From: an uncultured Vibrio sp.
Lineage (GTDB): Bacteria > Pseudomonadota > Gammaproteobacteria > Enterobacterales > Vibrionaceae
Assembly: GCF_947488985.1 (NCBI RefSeq)
Contig: NZ_CANLBV010000013.1
Span: 1-64,000 of the forward strand
Reading direction: 5' to 3'
Length of the DNA stretch: 64,000 nt
Part shown: positions 25,625 to 35,200 of the stretch, piece after piece
Layout: the number at the start of each line of letters is the position of its first letter
Position numbering within the stretch: position 1 is the first letter of the stretch
Program-made: the position numbers and the translations under genes
The notes under the pieces: generated by a model
Databases searched by the model: none
What the model saw: the letters and a program-made list of their open reading frames with translations, nothing else
What the model was told of the DNA's origin: nothing

Positions 25625-27338
25625 ATTAAGAAAAAGGCTCGGTGATTTGCTTGTCGAAGAGGGCATCATCACCGAAGCGCAAGTCGAACAAGCGCTGGTT
25701 GCGCAGAAAAGTTCGGGTCGTAAACTGGGTGATGCCCTGATCGAGCTGGGCTTCTTATCTGAGCAGCAGATGCTAACCTTCTTATCGCAGCAGTTGGCTA
25801 TTCCTCTTATCGACCTTAGCCGAGCTAATGTTGATATCGATGCGGTGCCACTTCTGCCTGAAGTGCACGCTCGTCGCCTTCGGGCATTAGTGATCGGGCG
25901 TCAAGGCGATACGCTGCGCATTGCGATGAGCGATCCTGCCGATCTGTTCGCTCAAGAGTCACTGTTGGGGCAATTGGGTGATTACGTTTTAGAGTTCGTG
26001 GTAGCGCCTGAAAGGCAGTTGGTTGAAGGTTTTGACCGCTACTATCGAAGAACCAAAGAGATTGCCTCTTTTGCCGAGCAGCTGGGTGCTGAGCACCAAG
26101 TTCATGAAGCCTTTGATTTCGATATTGCCGCAGAAGACAGTGATGAAGTGACGGTGGTGAAGCTGATTAACTCGCTGTTTGAAGATGCAATTCAAGTCGG
26201 TGCTTCGGATATTCATATTGAACCGGATGCAAATTTGCTGCGCCTTCGTCAGCGTATTGATGGTGTGCTCCATGAAACCTTGCTTAATGAAGTGAATATC
26301 GCTCCGGCACTGGTATTGCGTTTGAAGCTGATGGCTAACCTTGATATTTCAGAGAAGCGTCTGCCTCAGGATGGCCGCTTTAATATTCGCGCCAAAGGAC
26401 AGTCGGTCGACATTCGTATGTCGACCATGCCAGTACAACATGGTGAGTCGGTGGTGATGCGTCTGCTAAACCAGTCGGCAGGGCTACGTAAACTTGAAGA
26501 GTCAGGGATACCTAGTGATCTGTTGGTGCGCCTTCGCCAGCAGTTGCGCCGCCCACATGGGATGATCTTGGTAACGGGTCCGACAGGCTCGGGTAAAACT
26601 ACCACATTATACGGTGCATTGAGTGAGCTGAATGAGCCGGGTAAAAAGATCATTACCGCAGAAGACCCGGTCGAATACCGCCTTCCGCGTGTTAATCAGG
26701 TGCAGGTTAACCCGAAGATCAATCTCGACTTCTCGACGATTCTTCGAACCTTCCTGCGTCAGGATCCCGATATCATCTTGATTGGTGAGATGCGAGACCA
26801 AGAAACGGTGGAAATTGGTTTAAGAGCCGCACTAACGGGTCACTTAGTCTTAAGCACCCTCCATACCAATGACGCCGTCGACAGTGCGCTGCGGATGATG
26901 GACATGGGAGCGCCGGGCTACTTGGTGGCAAGTGCCGTTCGAGCCGTGGTTGCACAGCGTTTGGTGCGTAAAGTGTGCAGTGACTGTCAGGTAGATGATG
27001 AACTCGATCAAGCGCGTAAACAGTGGCTGAGTGGGCGCTTTCCCAATCAGGTCGGCGCGCCATTTGTAAAAGGACGAGGTTGTCAGAACTGTAACTTAAC
27101 CGGCTATCGTGGGCGTATTGGTGTGTTTGAGATGCTAGAGCTCGACCAAGATATGATGGATGCCTTGCGATCCAATGACGCGGTTGGCTTTGCTCAAACC
27201 GCAAGAAAAGCCAATAACTATAAGCCACTACTGGCTTCTGCAATGGAGCTTGCGCTGCAAGGTGTGGTGAGTCTCGATGAGGTCATGCACCTTGGTGAGG
27301 GCGATGCTTCCGGTGCAACCGATCCGATTTATCTTTAA
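25614..27338 (+). CDS. mshE: MSHA pilus extension ATPase MshE, c-di-GMP receptor
   Basis: MshE powers pilus polymerisation and is activated by c-di-GMP. The N-terminal MshEN domain carries two 24-residue motifs separated by five residues: residues 8-31, opening RLGDLLVEEGII, and residues 37-60, opening KLGDALIELGFL, each ending in Q. This matches the published MshEN rule. The GspE ATPase core has Walker A GPTGSGKT (322-329), an Asp-box region, Walker B ILIGEMRD and the four-Cys zinc site (CSDC...CQNC). The start ATG 25614 has AGGAG eight bases before it and overlaps mshN. It is 574 aa. Confidence 0.95.
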   Translation: MQIRLRKRLGDLLVEEGIITEAQVEQALVAQKSSGRKLGDALIELGFLSEQQMLTFLSQQLAIPLIDLSRANVDIDAVPLLPEVHARRLRALVIGRQGDTLRIAMSDPADLFAQESLLGQLGDYVLEFVVAPERQLVEGFDRYYRRTKEIASFAEQLGAEHQVHEAFDFDIAAEDSDEVTVVKLINSLFEDAIQVGASDIHIEPDANLLRLRQRIDGVLHETLLNEVNIAPALVLRLKLMANLDISEKRLPQDGRFNIRAKGQSVDIRMSTMPVQHGESVVMRLLNQSAGLRKLEESGIPSDLLVRLRQQLRRPHGMILVTGPTGSGKTTTLYGALSELNEPGKKIITAEDPVEYRLPRVNQVQVNPKINLDFSTILRTFLRQDPDIILIGEMRDQETVEIGLRAALTGHLVLSTLHTNDAVDSALRMMDMGAPGYLVASAVRAVVAQRLVRKVCSDCQVDDELDQARKQWLSGRFPNQVGAPFVKGRGCQNCNLTGYRGRIGVFEMLELDQDMMDALRSNDAVGFAQTARKANNYKPLLASAMELALQGVVSLDEVMHLGEGDASGATDPIYL

Positions 27339-27350
27339 GGGTAGCGTGAT

Positions 27351-28574
27351 ATGCCAACCTATCGTTATGTAGGTCGTAGTTCCGATGGCAGCCAAGTGAC
27401 TGGCCAGTTGGAGGCGAATAGTGAAGACCTTGCTGCTGATAGCTTGATGAGCAAGGGCATTATTCCAACGTCGATTAAGCAGGGTAAAAACGGTGGATCC
27501 GTATTGGATATGGATCTTACGAGCCTGTTTTCTCCCAGCGTCCCTCTTGAGGTGCTGGTGCTGTTTTGCCGACAATTATACAGCTTGACCAAGGCCGGGG
27601 TGCCGTTGCTGAGGTCGATGAAAGGCCTGACGCAGAACTGCGAAAATAAGCAGTTAAAGGCCGCTTTGGAAGAGGTGGTGGCAGAGCTAACCAATGGTCG
27701 CGCGTTGGCGGCGTCGATGCAGATGCACCCCAAGGTGTTCAGCTCGCTATTTGTCTCTATGGTCAGTGTTGGCGAAAATACGGGTCGCTTAGATCAGGCC
27801 TTACTGCAATTGGCTGGGTATTATGAACAAGAGGTCGAGACTCGTAAGCGGATCAAAACTGCGATGCGTTACCCAACCTTTGTGATCAGTTTTATTTTGA
27901 TCTCGATGTTTATCCTCAACGTCAAGGTTATCCCTCAGTTCTCGACGATGTTCGCGCGCTTTGGCGTTGACCTGCCGCTGCCGACTCGGATCTTGATTGG
28001 TATGTCGGATTTTTTTGTTAATTATTGGGGCTTAATGCTTGGCGTGATCTTTGGGCTTATTTTCGCTTTTAAGGCGTGGGTTAAAACCGATAAGGGTCTG
28101 GAGAAGTGGGACAGGTTGCGTCTAAAAATACCGATCATCGGTGGCGTTGTGAATCGAGCCTTGTTGTCACGCTTTTCTCGCACCTTTGCTTTGATGCTGA
28201 AAGCGGGTGTACCGCTCAATCGGTCACTGTCGCTATCGGCAGAAGCGTTGGATAATCGCTTTCTCGAACTGCGTATTCAGGCGATGAAATCGGCGATTGA
28301 GGCCGGCAGTACTGTCTCTTCCACCGCGATCAACAGTGAAATTTTTACACCATTGGTGATACAGATGATCTCAGTGGGTGAAGAGACGGGACGTATTGAT
28401 GAGCTGTTGCTCGAAGTGTCCGATTTTTATGATCGAGAAGTGGATTATGATCTCAAAACCTTAACCGCTAGAATCGAACCGATCCTGTTAACCATTGTGG
28501 CGGGTATGGTGCTGATCTTAGCGCTGGGGATCTTCCTCCCAATGTGGGGAATGCTGGATGCAATAAAAGGCTAG
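27351..28574 (+). CDS. mshG: MSHA platform protein MshG (GspF/PilC family)
   Basis: The inner-membrane platform on which pilins are assembled, turned by MshE. The 407 aa hold two GspF repeats (about 65-190 and 270-395), each with FCRQLYSLTKAGVPLL- or FSRTFALMLKAGVPLN-like motifs and GEETGR/GENTGR signatures. Three membrane spans are expected (near 170, 225 and 380). It starts 12 bp after mshE and is the last intact gene of the secretory block; the mshF ruin follows immediately. Confidence 0.93.
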   Translation: MPTYRYVGRSSDGSQVTGQLEANSEDLAADSLMSKGIIPTSIKQGKNGGSVLDMDLTSLFSPSVPLEVLVLFCRQLYSLTKAGVPLLRSMKGLTQNCENKQLKAALEEVVAELTNGRALAASMQMHPKVFSSLFVSMVSVGENTGRLDQALLQLAGYYEQEVETRKRIKTAMRYPTFVISFILISMFILNVKVIPQFSTMFARFGVDLPLPTRILIGMSDFFVNYWGLMLGVIFGLIFAFKAWVKTDKGLEKWDRLRLKIPIIGGVVNRALLSRFSRTFALMLKAGVPLNRSLSLSAEALDNRFLELRIQAMKSAIEAGSTVSSTAINSEIFTPLVIQMISVGEETGRIDELLLEVSDFYDREVDYDLKTLTARIEPILLTIVAGMVLILALGIFLPMWGMLDAIKG

Positions 28575-28577
28575 CCA

Positions 28578-28876
28578 ATGCTAGACAGCCAGCAAGGCTC
28601 ACGTTTTGCTATTTGGAGTGCGCTGATTGTGCGCTGACTGTTTTCTGATGGTGTGGACGCAGCCTGCCGATTGAAGGAACTGAGCGAAACGACCACCATT
28701 GGCTACAACAATGGTATCCCCAAAGTCACATTTTTGGGCTGAATTCACCCAGTGTTGAAAATAAAAGTGATAACATAAAATTTCACTGCCGTTATCATTA
28801 TAGTGATAACTATCAGGTAGATATATTACTAAATAAGAAAACATTTAGCGTAAATGCCAATATTTTGGCTTTGTGA
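28578..28876 (+). pseudogene. mshF: mshF remnant (frameshifted, internally deleted)
   Basis: MshF is expected between mshG and mshB. Here an ATG three bases after the mshG stop opens MLDSQQGSRFAIWSALIV and stops after CGC at 28635-28637. The next pieces lie in other frames: CFLMVWTQPAD (plus 1), then LPIEGTERNDHHWLQQWYPQ and, further on, FHCRYHYSDNYQVDILL and FSVNANILAL (plus 2), ending at TGA 28874-28876. The order (start, membrane helix, WYPQ and CRY motifs, beta-strand end) is what I expect of MshF. About half the usual length of roughly 150 aa is missing, so deletion as well as frameshift has occurred. No single frame gives a plausible protein. The identification is from memory of MshF sequences. 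Confidence 0.65.
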
Positions 28877-28918
28877 AAATATTGGCGCTGTTGGTATGGT
28901 TTTCTACTTATGCGCAGG

Positions 28919-28955
28919 TATAATGCGCGATAATAGTTAGGTGGTGAGATATAAA
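28919..28955 (+). promoter_or_regulatory. Probable promoter of the structural msh operon
   Basis: A perfect -10 box TATAAT (28919-28924) precedes the mshB start by about 32 bp; no good -35 is evident. A separate promoter ahead of mshB has been reported for V. cholerae, where MSHA genes form a secretory and a structural operon. Confidence 0.5.
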
Positions 28956-29531
28956 ATGCTTAAAAATCAAAAGGGTTTCTCCCTTGTCGAGTTGGTCGTT
29001 GTGATTGTTGTGGTTGGTTTATTGGCGGTTGCCGCTTTACCACGCTTCTTAGATGTGACCGATGAGGCTAAAAAATCCAGTATTGAGGGTGTAGCGGGTG
29101 GTTTTGCCACCGCTGTTTTATCGGCCAGGGCCCAATGGGAAGCCGAAGCAAGACCTTCAGAGAAGATTGGTGCTGAAACATACAATACTGTAAACTACGA
29201 TGGTGTTGATTTTTGGTTAACAAGATCAAGGGATAGTAACAATGTCGATACCGACTTTCGAGACGGCTATCCATGGGCGCTGAATAACGATTCTTCAGCG
29301 GCACCTGGCGATATTTCAGACCAAGCCTGTTCTGAGTTGATGGAAAACTTATTGCAGAATCCACCGAAAGTGGGGCCTGTTGATGATGTTGATAGCGACT
29401 CAAATTATAAATATTCAGCGCAAGCAAATTCTGGTGATTCAACCTGTACTTACATTCAGTTAGAAGGTAATACCGAGCACCAATTTGTTTACGAAATTAA
29501 AACAGGTCGTGTGACCGTAACTTTGCAGTAA
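28956..29531 (+). CDS. mshB: MSHA minor pilin MshB
   Basis: A type IV prepilin of 191 aa. The short leader MLKNQKG ends at the Gly/Phe cleavage site and is followed by FSLVELVVVIVVVGLLAVAA, the hydrophobic helix with Glu5. Two Cys (SDQACS, DSTCTY) are spaced as a C-terminal disulfide loop. The start ATG 28956 gives the usual short leader; GTG 28941 would lengthen it and lacks a better site. It lies just before mshA and is cleaved by the shared prepilin peptidase. Confidence 0.88.
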   Translation: MLKNQKGFSLVELVVVIVVVGLLAVAALPRFLDVTDEAKKSSIEGVAGGFATAVLSARAQWEAEARPSEKIGAETYNTVNYDGVDFWLTRSRDSNNVDTDFRDGYPWALNNDSSAAPGDISDQACSELMENLLQNPPKVGPVDDVDSDSNYKYSAQANSGDSTCTYIQLEGNTEHQFVYEIKTGRVTVTLQ

Positions 29532-29565
29532 GTCTGCGTAAATGAAACATAGAGGGAACTTAACG

Positions 29566-30030
29566 ATGAAAAAACAAGGCGGTTTCACCCTAATTGAATT
29601 AGTGGTTGTAATTGTAATTCTGGGTATTCTTGCGGTAACCGCAGCGCCACGTTTCCTAAACCTGCAAGATGATGCTCGAGCTTCATCGTTACAAGGTTTA
29701 AAAGGCGCAATTGATGGAGCTGCGGGTATTGTTTACGGTAAGTCAGCTATTGAAGGCGAAGAGTCTGTCTCATCAGGGGTGGCTGTTGAAGGCATTGCTA
29801 CCGCATTTGGTTACCCAGCAGCAACGTCTGCAGGTATTGTTGCAGCTGTAACTGGCTTAGGTACAGACTGGACACAAGTTACTGGTACGGTTTCAGGCGC
29901 ATTAGCAGATAGTATTAGTTTTGGGTTTAATGCTACAGATGTAACTTGTGTTGTAACTTATAACCAGGCAACTGGTCCAACAGCAGCTTCTGCGGCAACT
30001 GCTTTTATTACATATGGTGACGGTTGTTAA
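29566..30030 (+). CDS. mshA: MSHA major pilin MshA
   Basis: The main subunit of the mannose-sensitive haemagglutinin pilus, used for surface scanning, attachment and biofilm start. A six-residue leader MKKQGG precedes [20 protein letters not shown] with Glu5. The mature protein is about 148 aa and Ala/Thr/Gly-rich, with two Cys (DVTCVV and the final Cys of YGDGC) making the D-loop disulfide. The start ATG 29566 has GAGGGA upstream; the in-frame ATG 29542 would give an improbably long leader. The Ser/Thr-rich C-terminal part is a possible target for the O-OTase at 9842, though no site is proven. Confidence 0.95.
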   Translation: MKKQGGFTLIELVVVIVILGILAVTAAPRFLNLQDDARASSLQGLKGAIDGAAGIVYGKSAIEGEESVSSGVAVEGIATAFGYPAATSAGIVAAVTGLGTDWTQVTGTVSGALADSISFGFNATDVTCVVTYNQATGPTAASAATAFITYGDGC

Positions 30031-30041
30031 TAACCTTTAGT

Positions 30042-30068
30042 AAGGCTGGTATTCTTACCAGCCTTCTC
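30042..30068 (+). terminator. Hairpin after mshA (attenuator or partial terminator)
   Basis: AAGGCTGGT-ATTCTT-ACCAGCCTT stem right after the mshA stop, without a proper T-run. It could stabilise the abundant mshA message and reduce transcription into the minor pilin genes. Confidence 0.5.
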
Positions 30069-30159
30069 AACCTATTTGAGCTTTAAACAATTCTTCAATC
30101 TTCACGTTTTATTTCCTAACTTATAATCTACACAGACAAATTAATCACTTAGGGCTTCT

Positions 30160-30657
30160 ATGGATCGAAAGTCAAACAGCGGTTTCACCTTAGTGGAATT
30201 AATTGTAGTGATCCTGTTGCTTGCCATTATTGCCGCCACCGCGATCAGCCGTTTTGGTGGTCGACAAGGCTATGAATTGTATGCCCTGCAACAACAGGCG
30301 ACCTCGGTTATCCGTCAGGTGCAACTGAATCGAATGCAATCGAATATGGATATGTCGCTATCGGGAGCGGAACGCTTACGCTTAGTTGCCTCGGACAGCT
30401 GCCTTGGATCCCAATCGGCCTGTGACAACCTTAGCCAAACCCGAAGTGATGTGATTGAGAGCGATGACTTCAGCTTCTCCTCTGTGCCCCTATCGAGCTC
30501 GGACTCACCGATCGAATTTAGCCTGTTAGGCAACCCCGAAAACAGCGCCTCGGCTGGCATTCAAATAACTATTTCATCGAATAGCAGCTCAGACAGCGCT
30601 TGGGTTTGTGTTAATTCGCAAGGTTTTATTTACCCTAGCAATCAGGTGTGCCCATGA
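30160..30657 (+). CDS. mshC: MSHA minor pilin MshC
   Basis: A 165-aa prepilin-like protein with leader MDRKSNSG and FTLVELIVVILLLAIIAATA. A GspH-like body follows, with three Cys (DSCLGSQSACD). It is probably part of the pilus-tip/initiation complex. AGGG lies upstream of ATG 30160. Its stop overlaps the mshD start (ATGA). Confidence 0.85.
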   Translation: MDRKSNSGFTLVELIVVILLLAIIAATAISRFGGRQGYELYALQQQATSVIRQVQLNRMQSNMDMSLSGAERLRLVASDSCLGSQSACDNLSQTRSDVIESDDFSFSSVPLSSSDSPIEFSLLGNPENSASAGIQITISSNSSSDSAWVCVNSQGFIYPSNQVCP

Positions 30658-31025
30658 ACAAACACACGTACGCGAGTGGCTTCACGCTGATGGAATCGAT
30701 CATTGTGATCGTGCTGCTTGGCTTTGCGATGCTCACCTTTTCGACCTTCTTGGCACCACAATCGGCGCTTTCTGGGCAAGTGAATTACTCCAACCGCGCC
30801 TCAGCACTGGGCCAGAGCATCATGACGGACCTGTTGGCGCGTGATTTTGGCACAGTAAGCTCGGGCACCCCGATAGAGCTGGGTGACAGTTATCGTAACT
30901 TTGACGTTGATTTAGCGGTGAGTAATGCCACACCAAGCCAATCCATGCAAAAAATTACCCTGACCATCACCGCCAGTAACAACCCGCCGATTACCTTGGT
31001 CGCCTATAAGGGGGACTACCAATGA
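30654..31025 (+). CDS. mshD: MSHA minor pilin MshD
   Basis: A 123-aa prepilin with leader ending SG and FTLMESIIVIVLLGFAMLTF, matching the GspI/PilV group with Glu at position 5. I use the ATG 30654 that overlaps the mshC stop. It is rather short for the family as I remember it (150-200 aa in some vibrios), but the downstream ATGA overlap with mshO is tidy, so it seems complete. Confidence 0.82.
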   Translation: MNKHTYASGFTLMESIIVIVLLGFAMLTFSTFLAPQSALSGQVNYSNRASALGQSIMTDLLARDFGTVSSGTPIELGDSYRNFDVDLAVSNATPSQSMQKITLTITASNNPPITLVAYKGDYQ

Positions 31026-31762
31026 GGGACAAAGGCTTTACCTTAATAGAGATGATTTTAGCCATCGTGGTATCCAGCATTGTGCTGCTCGGTGTGGCTA
31101 ATTTTACTGAGCTGGGCATTCGCGGCTATTTTGGTTCGGTTGAGCGCTTTCGATTGCAAACAGAAGCGCGCTTTGTTCTGGAGAAGCTCTCGCGTGAGGT
31201 GCGACATGCCGTGCCAAATATCTTCCCATCAGCAGTCAGCAGTGGTTGTGTGTCTTTCTATCCTATTGTCGATTCTGGTTTTTATAGTGTGTCGGGCAGT
31301 GATATTAATTTTCTGGTCAGTGATACAGGGGCAACCAGTGCATCGCTACAGGCGCTGTCTTTGGTGATTAATCCGACCCAGCCACAGACGCCGTTGAGGT
31401 TGGATTCAGAGACCAGTGGCGGGGTTAATAATGTGTTTGCTTTGACAGATGTCACCTCGCTGTCGACACAAGATTTTTTCACTATCCCCAGTGGCGCAGT
31501 GAGCCTGATTGGCGGCTCGGTAAGTAACCGCCATTACGTATTTGATAAAAATAATCTGGTCGAATACTGCTTGGCTGCCAACCACTTTTTGACGCGAAAT
31601 GGCATGACGATCAGTGATCGTATCGTGGTTGAAAACAGTGATCTGAGTTATCAACCGGCGACCGTACAAAGCAACGGTTTGGTTGAGGTGGTGTTGGAGT
31701 TTGCCGAAAATAACGAATCGACGCTGTTTGAGCAAGATATACAGGTGATCAATGTCCCGTAA
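31022..31762 (+). CDS. mshO: MSHA minor pilin MshO
   Basis: A 246-aa prepilin of the GspJ/PilW kind: leader MRDKG, then FTLIEMILAIVVSSIVLLGV. The long body contains RLQTEARFVLEKLSREVRHA, a typical GspJ-like stretch, and two Cys. It overlaps mshD at the start (ATGA) and mshP at the end. Confidence 0.85.
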   Translation: MRDKGFTLIEMILAIVVSSIVLLGVANFTELGIRGYFGSVERFRLQTEARFVLEKLSREVRHAVPNIFPSAVSSGCVSFYPIVDSGFYSVSGSDINFLVSDTGATSASLQALSLVINPTQPQTPLRLDSETSGGVNNVFALTDVTSLSTQDFFTIPSGAVSLIGGSVSNRHYVFDKNNLVEYCLAANHFLTRNGMTISDRIVVENSDLSYQPATVQSNGLVEVVLEFAENNESTLFEQDIQVINVP

Positions 31763-32198
31763 CTCATCCCAAAACGGCAGCGCGCTGATCATCGTCATTT
31801 TTGTCATTGTGGTGCTTGGTTTTTTGGCGACCAGCCTAAGTCGAACCAGCTGGTCTGATAATGATTCCAACACTCGAACCCTCCTTGGCACGCAAGCTTG
31901 GTTACTCAGCCATTCCGTCAATGAGTATGTGTTGACCCAGTTTTACCCCGATCCACAGTTACCTTCAGAGGTTGCTGCTGTGTGTAACGGCAATCAACTC
32001 AATGTCGGCGGCAGTATTTATACGGTTGCCAGCTCTATGGTAGACCAGGCTGCGATGAGCTGCTCACTTCATCAGTTGCAATGCTCAAGTCGGGGGGAGT
32101 TAGAGGGGGTGTTTTTTTATGTTTTAGAGTCATCGGTAGTCTGTGGTTCAGAGGTTAACCAAGTGCAACGTAATCAAGAAGTGTGGGTGAAGGAGTAA
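31752..32198 (+). CDS. mshP: MSHA biogenesis protein MshP (PilX-like)
   Basis: A 148-aa protein with an N-terminal hydrophobic helix (GSALIIVIFVIVVLGFLATS) like GspK/PilX minor pseudopilins and Cys residues in the C-terminal half. Leader NGS rather than the usual G/F junction, and no Glu5, as in GspK-type tip proteins. It overlaps mshO by eleven bases and leads into mshQ. Confidence 0.8.
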   Translation: MSRNSSQNGSALIIVIFVIVVLGFLATSLSRTSWSDNDSNTRTLLGTQAWLLSHSVNEYVLTQFYPDPQLPSEVAAVCNGNQLNVGGSIYTVASSMVDQAAMSCSLHQLQCSSRGELEGVFFYVLESSVVCGSEVNQVQRNQEVWVKE

Positions 32199-32203
32199 AT
32201 ACG

Positions 32204-35200
32204 ATGAAAGCATGGAGATATATTTTAGTTGCTTGTTTTAGCCTATTCCCTTTGGTCGCGACCGCGTCGACTTGTAACGTAGACCCGAGCGGTGAATTTA
32301 AAATATCATTTAATATCAATTCCGCTCAGCTTGTTGAGTCTGTGATGGCCGAACAAGAGTCTGGAAATAACCGCCCGGAATACACTATCTGGACCAATGA
32401 TATTAATGAACCTACGGTGGGGGATACGCCCTTTATTCGCGATCCCAGTTACATGGTTGTTGGGGGCGACTATAGTGTCCAACTAATTTATCAGCCGGGA
32501 TCGGGAAATAATGTAGGAACCGCAGACTACTACGTTGATGATGGGATGGGCTTTACTTTTTTAGGCAATTATCCCGCAGATTTTAAAGGTATTCACCCGC
32601 AAAGCGTCGATATTAATAGTGGGGACAGTACTGACCTGGTCTGTGATAGCTCAGATATCGAGCCGCCGCCGGTTTATTCAAACGATGCCCAGTATGAATT
32701 TGGTATCGTTCAGTGCTCTGGTGGAGAATGTAAGATCTCACTAACTCAGTCGTATACCAACACGCCACTGGTGTTTGTGATGCCCACCATTGATTCAAGC
32801 GCCCCTGACGCGGATGCTCCGGCAACGTTAATGGTTACCGAGGTAAGTAAAACCGAAGCGACCATCGAGCAGGTTAAAGCCCCCAAGAATGGCGGCGGTT
32901 CGGATTTAGACAGCCAACCGATAACAGAAGTCAGTTACCTTGCGATTGAGCCCGGTGTGGCCGATTTTAATGGCCATCAAGTCATTGCGGGTTATTTGAA
33001 CACTGATGCAGCCAGTGCTAAATCAGGCTCCAATAGTAATGATAGAGTCCTTTATAGCGATTTTGGCGGAGTCGGCTTTTCTTCCAATCCGGTGGTATTG
33101 CATCAAATTCAAACTCGAAATAACCATGATAAATGGATGACCTCTGGCAAGGTTGGGCGAACCGATGAAACGTCATACATTGATTTGTTTTTGGAGTTAA
33201 GCGCTTCTCACAGCAGTAACGATGATTATGAAGACGAGAAGATCGCATTTTTAGCAACATTGCCAACCAACTCCAATCTTGAGGTTGATGGGTATAAGGT
33301 TCAATTTGCAAGAGGGTATGATACGCCAAGTCAAAGCGGTAATGACCCAATGCTTGATGGTTGTGAGGATAAATACGCAACCACTTCTTTGAACCATATC
33401 GATGGGATCATTGCGAATAAGCAAGAAAGGGCAGGTGGACACGGAGGCTGGTTACGCCGATGTAATATCAACACGAACCAGGTTAGCTTTGTTGTTGATG
33501 AAGATTTTAGAGACCGTACACATATTCCTGAGGAAGTGGGTTACTTTGCCTTTGAAGTTAACGATATCTCACTAGATATTTGTGAAATTTTCCCTGCACC
33601 GGCTATTTCTTGGAAAGATAATTCTCAAGTGACATTCAATAGCTCGCCGAGCTTTCCTAGCGACGAGACTGTGAAGTATTTCATTGGCGGATGGGGGGGA
33701 GAATATTGCTCGCCGAGTGAAACTGACTGCCAAAATATCCGTATGGGATTTGATCATTTAACCGATAACTCTCGTTATTCATACACATGCCAGACGGGGC
33801 GTTGTACGACAGGAGGCGAAAAAGTCGATGATACTAATTTCCGTTCCATTAATTTCCCAAGCTTGAGCGGTGATGTCGTATTCAATAATGCTCGCCCTGA
33901 TGAGATTGATCATACCGGTAGTTGTGAGGCGGCTTTGGTCGGAGACGTATGTCACCCAGTTGGTCAAGGAGATGGTGTCATTGATATCAACACGGACCTT
34001 AACTCATTGACACTGAATCACAATGGTTCGACATACCCAATCGAATATCGCTTCCCTGATAATAAGACAGTGTATATTGGTACGCTATTGTCTAATAGCG
34101 AAAATATTACGTTGTCTGTTGGGGCTAATAGCTACCACTATTTTAGAAATCTCACACTTAATAGCCGCAACAATACAATCAAGGTGAATTCGAAGTCTAC
34201 GATTGTGATTAAAGACTCGTTAGCTTTCAATAGCCCTGTCGAGGTCAGTAATGATTATGCTACGGATGACTTGATCTTCTATGGTCCTAATGCTGATGCA
34301 ACGTTAAAGGTTGCGTCTGGAACTGTGGTGAATGCGCATCTTTTATTTGATTCTATTCGGCTTAATGAAGGGGGAGCGATAGGCGGGTCGGTGGTGACCA
34401 ATGATCTTACTATCAATCATGCGAATACCGTTATCTTTGGGCAGAATAGTTGTTATAGCTCTCCAGTACGCTATCAATTGAGCTTGACCCCGAACAAAGA
34501 TTTTTCGCTATTGTGTGAAAAGCCACAAGTGACCGTCACCGTGACGGATACTCAGGGCAACTCACCAACGCAGCCGGTTGAAGTCACTATGACCATCCCG
34601 AACGATATTACAGTCTCTGATGTTATAGAAGGGAACAACAACGGTGGCAACTCTTATTTGACTAACTCGTCTGGGGTATTAATTCTTGAACTTGATACTG
34701 CGACAATAGGTACCTATACCATTGAGGCAGAATTAGCCTCTGATTCAACCCAAAACGACGCTGGTGACTTTTTGGTCTCACTGTATAAGTTTGAAGCGAG
34801 TGATGTTTACGCTGTGGCGGGGCAGAGTGCAAACTTTGATTTGACCGTTTTAGCTTGCAAAGACGCGACAGCAACGCCTGTTTCTAGTTACCGAGGGGAT
34901 AAGACCCTAAGCATTTCGGACTTTTCATTGGTTCAGCCAACCAGCGCTCAGGGAGCTTTTGATGGGAATTTGCAGGTCAAAAGTGAGGGGGATTGGAGTG
35001 ATAGCTCTGTCGTTTTCAATTTCAGCTCTTCAGCCCAAGCAACAGGCTCTATTATTTACAATGAATCGGGAAGTGTGAGCTTTAAGCTTTCGGACCCAAC
35101 ATTTGAATGTCCAGATGGGTATGACTGTCAAGATGATACGGGGGGAGCTTGGGAGGCATTGGAAGGTGTGGTTAATGTCTATGTTAGGCCATGGAAAGTT

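Noticed and set aside
28599..28844. 81-codon minus-strand frame between mshG and mshB
   Set aside because: It lies opposite the mshF remnant; the plus-strand pieces explain the conserved words, and no ribosome site or promoter supports the minus frame.
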